NCBI GenBank assembly: GCA_033964015.1
Contig: CM066918.1
Coordinates: 27,735,387 to 27,799,386 of the forward strand
Length of the DNA: 64,000 nucleotides
From: Scolanthus callimorphus
Taxonomy: Eukaryota; Cnidaria; Anthozoa; Actiniaria; Edwardsiidae
Reading direction: 5' to 3'
The notes under the pieces were generated by a model, which did not search any database, was not told the DNA's origin, and saw only the letters and a program-made list of their open reading frames with translations. Below are positions 34,198 to 45,112 of the stretch, piece by piece. Numbering within the stretch: the stretch's first letter is position 1; each line of letters starts with the position of its first letter. A program made the translations under genes and the position numbers.

Positions 34198-34395
34198 AGG
34201 GGCATAGCCACGGGAGGGGGGGGGGGGGGGGGGAGGCACATGGGGCCGGGGCCTCCCCTTTCTCGGGAGATTTTCCCATACATTTACTGTATTTGCTGGA
34301 GGAAATTTTAAAATTTTCGTCCCTTGTTTTCACTATCCGGCTCCCCCCCCCCCCCCCCCCCTCCTCCCCCAACCAAAATTCCTGGCTACGCCCCT
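34198..34395. repeat. 'aggggcatagcca' TIR element with G and C runs, copy 1
   Basis: aggggcatagccacgg and cctggctacgcccct are inverted; next to them sit long G and C runs. Related elements are at 47018-47363 and 48152-48305. Confidence 0.75.
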
Positions 34396-35783
34396 CACAT
34401 ATTGATAACATGAACGGATGACGTCAGCGTGAACAGCGCTAGCCCGCACAAGTGCACATTTAAACACGATTGTACGCATTGTGTCACAAAACAGTCTCAC
34501 TTTCTATGTCTGTTCGTTTGTACGTTTCTCTTGGAACCTTATCCTCGTCATTTTGGTTCACATCTTGAGGCATTTCCAAGAACCTGCAATGTAAAGAACA
34601 ATCCTTATTTGTTAGCGGTATCCATCAATTCGAGCGCTCTGCAGATTGACTCGCGAGCGAGTTTTGGAAGCAAACTGACTACATAATTAAATTTCATTAT
34701 TGTTCAAATCAAACACATTTACATTTGACATATTTGACATAAGACAAAATTTTGGAGATGGAAAAGTTGCCGTGTAGCAAGCCTCCAAAAACGGGAGGGG
34801 GAAGGGGGACTACATATAAAAAACACAAAAGGCATTTTTTAGGGAAAGGTTAAACTACAGAAAATTTAGGGCCCAGCATGTGAAATTACCGCATGTTTGG
34901 GGGAACTTTGATATGCAGTACAAAACAGCACTGAATTGAATGTTTTAGAATCTGTCTGGAGCGGCTTGGCGATCTGCAAAAAATTTCTGATCGGCTAATT
35001 TGAGAGCAGTAAATAAGTTGATTCTCCCCACAAGTGAAACAGGACTTGATCTCTACGCGAAAGGACTGTCTCCTGTCCGTCTCGGCTGCGCCACCACCAC
35101 CGTCTATTACTACTTATAATATTGATCCATTATTCATAATAGGATGCTCATCCAATCTCTGCACTGGATTCGGATCAGGTGACACTACTTGTAACCCCCG
35201 ATACCACATGGCTAGGTGTCTGATACAGAATACTAATTGATCTAATCTATTCTGTATAGGACAACTTCCAGTGCAGCCCTCAGTCTTTGAACAGTTGGAT
35301 ATTTGTTTCAAATAACACATATCCCCTACTGTCCAAAGGCTGAAGGAGACCACTCTAGTGAAGTCTAAGTATGTTTTGGGTCAGCTAGGCTAGAATGCTG
35401 GCTTAACTTTAATAAGTTAAATAAAGGTAATGTTAGTATACATTGTTGTCATGATTTCTAGAGATCACATTTTTACGTGGATATACAACTTTTTCTGTGA
35501 AAAGTGACATAGTAGGTTGTCTACATTCCATATGAATTCTGTTTCTGACTTACTATAGATAGTCATTACTTCATAATCAAACTTAATATACATGGCAAGG
35601 TTATTCTTAAAGTATAATGAACAATGTCACTAGGTTTGTTCGGATTATTATGTAAAATCATATTTCTATTTTTCCATAGGCTATATTTAGCTACATCACA
35701 AATATTTCTAATCAGAGTACTCTTCTTATCATTATTAGATTGCATTGTAACTAGGCTTATATAGTCAAGTGATTCATGGTATC
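34396..35783. other. Intergenic / probable LINE 3' flank
   Basis: No gene recognised. The AT-rich part at 35400-35783 may be 3' UTR of the minus-strand LINE, but I see no clear poly-T boundary. Confidence 0.3.
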
Positions 35784-37745
35784 CTAATTATTTATTATTT
35801 TTTCCACATGTACCCACAGCTTTTTTGCTGCAGGGCAGAGCCAGAATATGTGTTCTGTGCTCTCTACCGCTCTGTTGTTACATGTTTTACAGAACGGTGC
35901 ACTGCGCACGTGACACTTGTAGAGTTTCTTAAGTGTCGGTAGCGCAGAGTGGATAATTTTCCAATTAAGGTCAGCTATCTTATTATTAACAGGGTTCACA
36001 TGCAATTGTTTCCAGAAGGCGCTTAGGTTTACATTATTCCATATTAGTACGGGGCTAATTGACGCACTAATAAGGCGATTGTAGAAGAACTTATTTCTCT
36101 GCTTATGAAAAGAGCTGAAAGTCTTAGTGCGTGGAGACCTAAACCCATATTCTATGAGTGGGTCTGTTAGGCCTGGTTGGGCTGTTCAATGCGCCTCTGC
36201 CATGAAGTCGGCAGAGAGCTCCGAACTTTAGTTAGCTCACTTTTGAGCTTTCTAGCGCTCGGTGGAGACTGAAAAAGTTCTTGCATGGCATCGCTGGGTA
36301 GAAATCCAGCGACAAACTCATAGCTGATATGACGTACAAACCTTATGTTGCTCTTTATCCACTCCGCGAGAAAGATGGGTCGCCTTTAGTAGGGTCTCTA
36401 ATCAGAGGGTTATAGAACAGAGGGGTAGCAAGGATCTGGTCAATTGACCAGGAGTCCTTCTCCTTGCGTACCACAGGGTCCAGTTTTCTCCAGCTGCTGA
36501 AGAGCTCTTTATAGAACGGTTTCAGAAGCTTGAGTCTGTGTGTGTGTGGGGGGGGGGGGGGGGGGTCTAAATCTAGCACTCGTTTCCCAGGTTTGTTTCT
36601 GTACATTGCCCGAGAAAGTGGAACGCTAGAAGTCTCCATTTGCTCGGCGAGTCTTTGTCGAGTAGCAGCTTTAGCCATTTCATTTTCAGCGTTTTACTCT
36701 GAATTTTGAAATCTACAACTCCCTGGCCTCCGAGGGACACAGGAAGTTTGCAAATATCTTTCTTGACGGGAAAGCACTTACCACCCCAGAAGAACTGCCA
36801 CATTGCGCCTTCTAGGGCGGAGACAACCCAAGGTGGCATTACCAACACTGTAGCCGTGTACCACAGTGCGGAGGCAGCTAACTGGTTGATAACGCATACC
36901 TTTCCTCTAAGGCTCAGATCGCGATACTGCCAAGATCGCAGTTTCTTACAGAATTTCTCCAGTTTGGTTCCCAGTTGTCCCTGTCTGTGTCAGTATTTCC
37001 AAGCCACAGACCGAGTAGCTTGACCTTTTCTGTAGTCCACTTGATCGCTGGCCCAGTGTTAATTGTGTGGGCGCGAAACGATCCACAGAGCAGTCCCTCG
37101 CACTTTGCTAGGTTTATGCGAGCGCCAGAGGCACTCTCATAAACCCGTAGAAGTTCAAAACAACGCTCTACTGACCGTACATCTGAGAGAGTCAGGGTAG
37201 TGTCATCTGCGTACTGTGAGATAACGTTCGTCTGATTGGACCAGGTAAGGGGATCCCTTTACATCTGGATCACTGCACACAAGGCATGCGAAAGTTCAGC
37301 TATTAAAACATAAAGGAGGGCGCTTAAACTGCATCCTTGACGGACACCTCGGGTCAAAGAGAATGGTTCTGAAATGAAACCATTAACTTTGATACAACTA
37401 GATATGTCTGTGTAAAGGATTTGAACCCATTTGATGAAATCAGGCCCAAATCCGAAAGCTGTAAGTGACTTTAAAAGAAAGCTCCAATCGACTCTGTCAA
37501 ACGCCTTCATTTGGTCGATTGACAGGAATATCGCCGGGATGTTTTCGTCGTTGGAGTACATGATTAGATCTTTGATTAAGAGCAAATTCTGTGCTATGTT
37601 TCTACCTTTTACGCAACAAGTCTGGTCATGGCTTATTATTTCACCAAGGACCTCGACCGCACGGAGACTTAGGACCTTGGTGATAATCTTATAGTCTAGG
37701 TTACACAGACTGATAGGCCGCCAATTCGGTATATCAAGTCTGTCT
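35784..37745 (-). mobile_element. L1/Tx1-like LINE fragment (reverse transcriptase 3' half), 5'-truncated and broken
   Basis: Reading on the minus strand: KGDRLDIPNWRPISLCNLDY near 37740-37690, then DQTCCVKGRN, the palm motif AIFLSIDQMKAFDRVDW, GVRQGCSLS, and the catalytic YADD (SQYADDTTLTLSD) at about 37200. These are reverse-transcriptase blocks in canonical order. Downstream come the WQFFWGGK and LPVSLGGQGVVDF segments (36848-36573) and a CCHC-like tail, SAPFCKTCNNRAVESTEHIFW (in 36005-35784). Stops and frame changes separate the pieces, and no 5' half, endonuclease or ORF1 is present. It is a dead, 5'-truncated insertion. Its 5' edge lies where the downstream exons of the neighbouring broken transporter gene would be expected. 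Confidence 0.88.
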
Positions 37746-37988
37746 CCCTTTTAAAAAGGGTGCTTCTCTCGTAGAGCAGTACCTAAAAAAAGCTTCACCT
37801 GAGAGACTATATGTTGTTTTAGTCCGGCTAGTTCCATGTGGGACAGGAATCATGCCTTCTGCGCATGCTTTCTGCAAAATGATTGGCGTTTTTTGTAAAC
37901 ACCCGAAAATTCTTTCATTTTCAATGCACATTCAATTTAATATAAGTACAAAAGTTAGAATATCATAAGTACTTTACAATATTCGTGT

Positions 37989-38057
37989 CTATGTTGTATC
38001 GGCAGATACAAACACTCGCGCTTCGCGCTCGTGTTTGTATCTGCCGATACAACATAG
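37989..38057. repeat. 69-nt near-perfect palindrome
   Basis: ctatgttgtatcggcagata followed by caaacac is mirrored as gtgtttg and tatctgccgatacaacatag around a tcgcgcttcgcgctc centre. Nearly every base pairs, so it could extrude a cruciform or form a strong RNA hairpin. It lies just outside the LINE's 5' edge. Confidence 0.85.
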
Positions 38058-39273
38058 CCACTCATATTGTAAATAGTACATATCGTGGTATGTTTATAGG
38101 CATAACACAAAAATGTGTTTTTGTTAGGTTACAGGAAGTATTCGCACGGGTAGAAATGTTGGGTCACAGGAAGTATTGGCAACTGTTGGGAAATGGGAAA
38201 TTGAAAAATAAATAGGAGAAATTAAATGTAAAGAAAAATAAAAAAATTTATAAAAGTGTATAAAAAAAGATAAGGAAATAAGAAATAAATAAATATACGA
38301 ATTGAGATTACAAATGAAAAAAAAACGGAACGGAAAAAATAAAAATAAAAAATGATAAGGCTGCACTGAAGATCGTGCCTGACAAACAAGGAATGAACAT
38401 ATGTTGTTATTTGGACCATGGCTATGTTATAATGTGGCGCGCACATACTACTAAGTACACTTGTAACTGTTCCTCGGCTGCGAGCAGGCAGCGCGCGCTT
38501 CATTACCCCGACCTTCAATGCGTACTACTTCTGTATCAGTTCTCTTTGTTACCTTCTTTCTGAAGCTGGGATGTGAATTAGAATCACTCATGATCAAGTT
38601 ATGAATAGTGAGTTAAATTTTCACTTGCCACCTCTCCTCTATTTATAGCTCGCAACCCATTTTGAAGTTCTCACTTCCGATTAATTGGCAGGGCCAAATT
38701 TTCGAGGTACAATTTTTACGGCGATCGGTGACTTCACATTGCGGTCTGCGCGAATGACCGGCGACTTGACACTACGATCTGAACAAATCGCACCTGCATC
38801 GCAGAGAAATTGAACATATAGCGGATTTCGCATGACTGTGAAAAGTGACGCGACACGGCGCGGCAAGGACGCAGTCGCAGCGCGGCAAGAAAACCTGGCC
38901 TACTGCAACGTGTTCCGTTGCTCAAAAGGGAACTCACCATATCTGCTACTTAGCTTTTCTGCGCTAACACTATCAGCAACGTAAAAATTTGCCGCCAAAA
39001 ACATTGTACCGCTACTGCCACTAAGACCCTCAATACAGGAACCCAGCAGAACAAAATAGACGGAAAGACGCAGATACATCAGGACCAGAAGAGCAGTTAC
39101 TTCAAGCATGCAGGTAACCAAAGGGACTGCCATGGCCACCTTCCGGCCGACCCTATCGGAATAGGACCCCAAAAGGGGAGCGTAAGGAGCATCGGCGAAA
39201 ACGAGATGATCCAGTACATGTAGATATTGGCGGCCTCGGTTTGGACCTGAGACAGGAAGATTGGGTGAATTAT

Positions 39274-39743
39274 TTAAGGGAGCCTGTCATGACACGCGCA
39301 TGCTCCAGGAGCGAGCACTGAATTATCAGCAAAACTAACAAGACCATCCTATCAGATAACTATTTAAGAATATGTAAAGCTAAAAAGTATGGTTGGATGG
39401 ATTGAGAAGTAGCTTCAAGGTTTTCGCCTTCGCTGGCCACCGTTACGGGACGACACTTCATTCTCGTACCCAGAGCTCCCCGACTCGTTTGTTCGTAGGG
39501 GAGGCTCTGGGGCCGCACATCCATTTCAAGTCCTCCGCTGATTGGTGATTTTGAACGTTGGAGCATGCACAGATAGGTCTTTCTCTCAGCGGCTCTGTAT
39601 CAAATCTCACGCATGCATCAGTGGCTGTCACCAGAGCCTCCCCCGTGAGGTTACGAGCCGGGGAGCTCTGGGTTCGAAATGACACTTCTTTGATTTCAGA
39701 AAAGCGCAAAGCAGTTGCGCAGTTGCGTGACTGGCTCCCTTAA
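39274..39743. repeat. piggyBac-like MITE (TTAA flanks), copy 2, with nested MITE
   Basis: TTAA-gggagcctgtcatg opens the element and gactggctccc-TTAA closes it. The inner words ccatcctatcagataact and gccttcgctggcca match 26228-26481 inverted. A 219-bp hAT-like MITE (39460-39680) interrupts it. Confidence 0.8.
39460..39680. repeat. 219-bp-family hAT-like MITE, copy C
   Basis: The ends are attctcgtacccagagctcc and its inverse, ending ggttcgaaat. The direct repeat gacacttc lies immediately on both sides (39452-39459 and 39681-39688), a clean 8-bp target duplication. It is nested in the piggyBac-like element, so it inserted later. Confidence 0.9.
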
Positions 39744-40539
39744 ATCGAGATCTCAAATTGGTTCTTTATTAAAACCAAAATAAAACCTTTATGAAACTCC
39801 TAGGCAAAGTAAGTGCAATTCCCTCCACCTTACAACATTCATCTGAAAGCTTTATTCGAGGGAAAGAAGTTGCAATGTGCGGTGCAGCTTCTCTGATGTG
39901 TCCAAGTTGATCCACACGCATAACAAACCAGCAGGGCGAAATAAGAATTTTAAAAGGAGGCTCGAAATACTATTTTATGGATATAGTTTTTAGCGCGTAA
40001 GCGTGAATACCTACGCCTGCAATGAGAGGACAGACTGTCCATTTCTCTGGGCTGATTCACACACGAAACGCAAGCGCAACCGCAAGGATGTCGTGGTTTA
40101 CTCACTAAAACGCAAGCACTAGGAAATTGAGACATTGCGTTCCCTAGTGCTTGCGCTGTTTGCGTCTAGTGTAAATGAAGCGAGCGCAAGTGCAAGCATG
40201 TTGACTTTAGCTTGCGCTTGCATCGCTATGATTTACGCTTGCGTCCTGCGATTGCACTGCATTAAGTGCGCATCACTGAATTATACCTCATTTTCAAGCT
40301 GCTTTAGCGCCGTGAAGTTGGAGATCTGTGCTTCACTGGCGGAGGTTATGTTCGCGCCGCCCTTTACATCCCCCGCCACCGGAAGAAACCATTTCCCAGT
40401 AAGGGAACCCCTTATCCTCGCTTATCCGGACATATAGATACTGGTTCTGCACCACCATTAGGATAAAGTAACAGAGAGCGTAGGAAAAGATTACCGGCTC
40501 CACTCCGCAAACCGACCGGATCTTTCCGAAAATGTCCAT

Positions 40540-41371
40540 TCGGCTAATAATAACTGCAATCGGAAGAAAACGTTTGGCAATAATAAGATGAGAAATAAAT
40601 CAAATCATCACATATTCAATGATCGTGAAGGCATTCAGTTTGCTCATCCATCAGACTGCCAGCCAGCCTGCCAGTCACTACTGCCCCCCTTCTCCTCCAA
40701 ATACAACAACAATAACGACGATACATTAAGTTAAAAATAAGTGTATTTTAACAAGAACACTTGAATTGATTTTAATAATTTTTATCGCGCCCTTCATGGC
40801 GAAGTGTTCAATTCAGGTCTCTATAGGATTATTGAGGAAACAAATTGCTCTCAGAGTAGTCCTGTTTTAAAAAGAACAGCTATTATTTCTTCCGTACCTA
40901 CGGGGACGTCTCATCTCCTAGTTCTCCTGTTGATTTCCTTAGTAAAACTGCGCAATGATCCATGGTTGGGACCGACTAACAAAGTGCTATTTACGGAAAT
41001 ATCTACTTGCCTGTGGTACTCGGTTTGCTTCTACGATGAAGAACGATCGCTTGACTTTGACTTTTTCCCTCGAAACTCACCTCGATTGTTGCTCTCAGTT
41101 GTTGTTACTTTGTTGTACCAGGTTGCGATATTATATTCTAGCATTACCGCATCTGTGACAGTTACGTATGCTTGTCAAGTTCTTAGAACACGCAATAGAT
41201 CGTTTTCAGCGTTAAATCAGCTCTTTGCTCGCTAGATTAAAACAAATTTCATTAAATGAACCTGAAAGAGGACTAAAAAACTATGTCATTCTGCCAAGTT
41301 TTATCCGCATAGAATATTTGGTGTCCGAGATATACGCATTTAAATACCAAATTTATTTACAGTGAAATGTA
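40540..41371. other. Intergenic, no convincing gene
   Basis: A 143-codon plus-strand frame exists at 40804-41235 but shows no domain, signal or splice context. The rest is AT-rich. Confidence 0.3.
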
Positions 41372-41420
41372 TGGCGCCGCCATCTTGGTGCACCTAAATG
41401 GTGCACCAAGATGGCCGCCA
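41372..41420. repeat. Hairpin, 'tggcgccgccatcttggtgc'
   Basis: ccatcttggtgcacc and ggtgcaccaagatgg flank a six-base loop (taaatg trimmed), with the arms continuing into ggcg/cgcc with one bulge. Confidence 0.75.
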
Positions 41421-41742
41421 AATGATCGAATGTCGCAAAAGTGTACAAAAACGACAAATATTCACCCAAATTCAGCTTAATACATAGATATTCACTTATA
41501 TAACAGTCTGGAATAGTTTAGATTGTCATACCGATGAATTTCAAAACATTATGGCCTCCCAAAAATCGTGACTAGTATTGAGGCAAAATAACAGATGTTC
41601 CTAAAATCTGGCATGGAAACTCGCTAGAGGTGGCTAGAAATGACACAAAAAGCACAAAGGGATAGCGATCATAGTTTCAAAGTTAGAAACTGTATGACGT
41701 CATATGAAAACGATCTATAAACCCATATCACGTTAATACGGC

Positions 41743-42384
41743 TTAAAGCGGGACTGTCACGGTACGCGCATGTGCGAATTTTGATCACTTTGGTCCGGGC
41801 CGGAACGATGGCTGTGAGAGGGAGGAATTACGCTGGCAGAATCCTTTCAAATCTTGTTGTTTCGGGGTCCATCTACCCTTAATTCTTAACGGGTATTCTC
41901 TCCTGAGATCTCCTTAGTATCGTGACCAAATTTTGGAGTTGATGCAATATTGTTTGTCGTTTTAAATTGAATGAGACTCGAGCGTCATTTTCACTGATGG
42001 CTGCCCAACAAGAAAGGCCTAATCGAGGTCGTCCTTACGCCAAAATGGCTTGGGAACACAATAAAAGCAGGATCTGGATATCGAAAAGGGTCCACGAGAC
42101 ATGGAAATTGTTCAAGGGCTACGGTATCTTTACCTCAGACAACGATTTTGCAGCTCATTTGCCTAAAAAAACCCTAAAAACTTACCATAATGTCGCCTCC
42201 TGACGAATGAACTCCAAATTATGTTTTCCCTGAGGCGACGTCGCGCGGGGCGTGGGTACTTTCCCGCGAAAACGAAGTGTCCCGTGATTGGTTTATTTAA
42301 ACAGGGAATCCCCGTTTTGAATGATAGTTATGGGATCGGCGGTCTTTGCTCGAGCATGCGCGTACCGTGACAGTCCCGCTTTAA
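41743..42384. repeat. piggyBac-like element (TTAA flanks), copy 3, 640 bp
   Basis: TTAA-agcgggactgtcacggtacg on the left and cgtaccgtgacagtcccgct-TTAA on the right. It is a diverged, longer relative of 26228-26481. A 78-codon plus-strand frame at 41967-42203 (MAAQQERPNRGRPYAKMAW..) starts inside and ends before the right arm; it matches nothing I know. Confidence 0.8.
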
Positions 42385-42744
42385 TATCTTATAGTTATCA
42401 GGAAACGAAGTCCAGTATTCAGCAATCAGCACATCCGTATTAGAAAAGCTGCAAGGTTTGGGAAGAATTACTCGAAAACTGGCTGAGATATTAATTTTCA
42501 AAATTTAGCTTTCTGGCGCCTATTGTTTTTTTTTTTTTACAAAGAAATATGTATGGGCAAAAACGAGGCTGGTAGGCATCGCTGCGTTACAACCATATGT
42601 TATATTGTAAAAAAATCATCAATTAGAAAAATTATATCCCGGTCAGTATTCAACCAATCTTCACCAAACTTTCCAGTTTTACTAATACGGATGTACAGAT
42701 TGGATACTGGACTTCGTTTCCTGATAACTATAAGATATCATTAA
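42382..42744. repeat. Long-TIR element, 'tatcttatagttatcagg' ends
   Basis: The left arm tatcttatagttatcaggaa and cgaagtcca is inverted as tggacttcg and ttcctgataactataagata. The interior (ggaagaattactcgaaaact, caatcttcaccaaactttcc) is related to 24656-24908. Confidence 0.8.
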
Positions 42745-42770
42745 GCCAAATTAACGTGATATGGGTCTAT

Positions 42771-45112
42771 CCATGACCAGACAAGTGCTAGTTAAGTGTT
42801 TACCGGAATTAACCAAGCAAACGAGAACCAACCTGGTCGGTTACGTGAATATCAGTGATCAGTCGAATGACACTAGTGGTCTATTGTCAATGCCGCATTC
42901 TGACTGGTTGAGACAAGTAGGCAAGTAGTATAATCATTAATTACTCTTGGTATAATTATATAGTCAGCTCAAAATCAAATTGTGTCGACAGATCGATTTT
43001 TCTTGAATTTCACTGAATGTCCAACTATTTTTCAATTTTGATCGCGCGCGCTAAAATTGGACAGTTTGACTTTTGTATATATGCTATTTAATGAATCAAT
43101 AATAGGGCTCCATGGGCTCCATGCTTGTCCAATTTTAAGAAAAAATTGAATTCCAAAAAATCCTCGGACTCCAAAATTGGATTGGGGCTTACGGCCTCAT
43201 TAACCCCAGAACACGAGGATCATTTGTTCACATAGACTGCACAATATGAATGTATATATTTTTGTTATTATTTAAGAATTGGTATAAGTTCCGTATAAAG
43301 GAAGCGAAACAGAAGTTCAGAGTTGAATATATAAAGTTCGGAACTAAAGTTCGGAAAAAAGGCAATGGCCCATTCTATAGTGTGAGCATCATATAAAACG
43401 TATAGGCTAAAGATAAGGCGGACATTTCAAGTGCTCATATATTCCGTATTAAATACAAACAGAGGGTCCTTTGCCCCTCCAGGATCCACCACTATTCAGG
43501 GAGGCACGTGTACTGCCATCAGTCGCATACAGTTGAGGTATTACCATTTTTATACGTCACTTAATATCTACGATTGCTGCGAGGCTTTCTATTGAAGAAG
43601 TTCCATCCACGTATATGTGATTATTGTCCGAATCTTTCCTTTTGTTCTTCTTGTATGCTTTAGTCAAGGGGGGACATTTTCCGTATTCAGCAAGTCTCAC
43701 TGACCACGCCTGTTTGCTAGAGGGAGTAGGTGGATTCGGACGTTCGGACGAACCCCTGTGCTGACTGTTCCAGTTCCTACATTCTCTATATTACTGTCGC
43801 CCCGCTTCAACGACAGCGAATCCTCCTCAAGGACTGTCCAAGTTCCAGCCAGATATCCAGATATGGGCGTTGACGTCAGAGAGAAGTCACCATTCCTTCT
43901 ACCACGTACTCTGTCGATCCTTTGTCTTTTGATCCGTGTTTCTCTTCATCGATTCTCGATGAGGTGTTTTACTGTCGATTATTTCTCGTGGAATATTCAG
44001 AAACCTAGGTAAACAAAACGAATTACACTTGTAACTAAATCAATGTTATAATTAAAAGTGCATGTCACCCTTAGTATAAAACCTCTTGGATTTTGTAGCT
44101 ACTTGAGGCTAATTGCACACGTCGTTGGTTCTGTGCGTTTATCGTTTTTTATTTGATCACAAGTGTAATGCTAATTTGGAAAGGGATGACGTCGAAACAG
44201 ACTAATTATAAATTCAAACTCTATATCTTCTTAACAAATAATCGTACTAGCAAGATTTTAGACAAGCTCCTTGACTGGGGCTCTTATTACTTCGTTATTT
44301 GCCAAATGTGTTAATTATCGAAACAACAGTTAGCATGTGTTTTCAAAGTCCTGTCATGCGTGTGCCAAAACAGAAGGGTGATTGAGAATTATTATTGACC
44401 TGGTAAGCCTGAAACGGTCTAGAAATTGATCGGTGGCCTAATCTCTGGGCAAAAAGTATTTTGACTCCACAAAAACCTGAAAACTGTGAAATGTCTTATC
44501 AGTTTAAGGTAAAGTGGACTAAACACAAGTAAATGGCCTATATTTACCTAGACACAAACTCAAACTGGCTGTACTACGCCACACTGTTGGCTTGCGCGCA
44601 TACGCCTAACGTCTACGGTAACCTGTTTTTTTTTGGAAACAAAAATGAACACAAGAATTGCAATGAATTTAAGCTTTTCTTCCTATGGAACGTCGTTCGC
44701 TGTCGGTTCGCTGCACATACATAAAGTAAATCAGGAAGATTGGTTTAGTAGAAGAGAACTCAACTGGGCTGATAAAATGTCAAACATGCGATTACAGTAC
44801 CACAAAGTCACAATCCATACGAGCCCAGTTGAAATACAGTTGGCCCACGTGTGCCTTACGCAAACTACGTTCTACAAAAGTTATATTCGATCGGAGAACC
44901 ACTACAAAGACGTGGAAAATATGGAAAATTTTATTGCCGTCGACTACCAGCAAGCCAGGAAAATGATGATCGACAAAAATAAATAATCCAAAGCTTCTGA
45001 GCAATAATACCCTCCGCAGAAGCGCCTCAGGGCCAAGGCACAGGCCATGAGGGAAGCCCTGATGATGATGATCCTCCCGCTTTACTCATATATTTTGTCC
45101 GTAAGTCTTTAC
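42771..45112. other. Intergenic, no gene recognised
   Basis: Contains an open 117-codon plus-strand frame at 44633-44986 without recognisable domains and an 84-codon one at 43758-44012. The last exon of the broken transporter (45.1-49.1 kb) would be expected near the right end but is not identified. Confidence 0.3.

Larger units (their letters stand above)
38938..40539 (-). pseudogene. SLC46-like MFS transporter, N-terminal half only, frameshifted
   Basis: SLC46 proteins are 12-helix major-facilitator carriers; the best known is the proton-coupled folate transporter. Exon 1 (40287-40539) starts MDIFGKIRSVCGVEPVIFSY and carries VVQNQYLYVRISEDKGFPYW, then an extra G near 40355-40365 shifts the frame before the Asn-rich loop (NITSASEAQISNFT). 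Exon 2 (38938-39246) begins VQTEAANIYMYWIISFSPML, loses one base in a CCCC/TTTTGGGG stretch near 39171-39178, then reads the MFS signature GSYSDRVGRKV and helices 3-4 to SAEKLSSRYG, with a good donor. No exon for helices 5-12 follows; a LINE begins about 1.2 kb downstream. The intron holds a piggyBac-like MITE with a hAT-like MITE inside it. Two indels plus a missing C-terminal half make this a pseudogene, unless the assembly is at fault. Confidence 0.8.
41717..42770. repeat. Nested inverted-repeat composite, about 1.05 kb
   Basis: The outer arms ataaacccatatcacgttaa (left) and ttaacgtgatatgggtctat (right) enclose two complete elements placed edge to edge: 41743-42384 and 42382-42744. The outer element keeps only about 30 bp per side. 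Three pairs of inverted arms can be drawn in one kilobase. Confidence 0.75.

Noticed and set aside
40804..41235. 143-codon plus-strand frame with some hydrophobic stretches
   Set aside because: No domain, no splice context, and composition is like translated AT-rich DNA.
44633..44986. 117-codon plus-strand frame
   Set aside because: No recognisable domain and the opposite strand is open over much of it; could be real but not supported.
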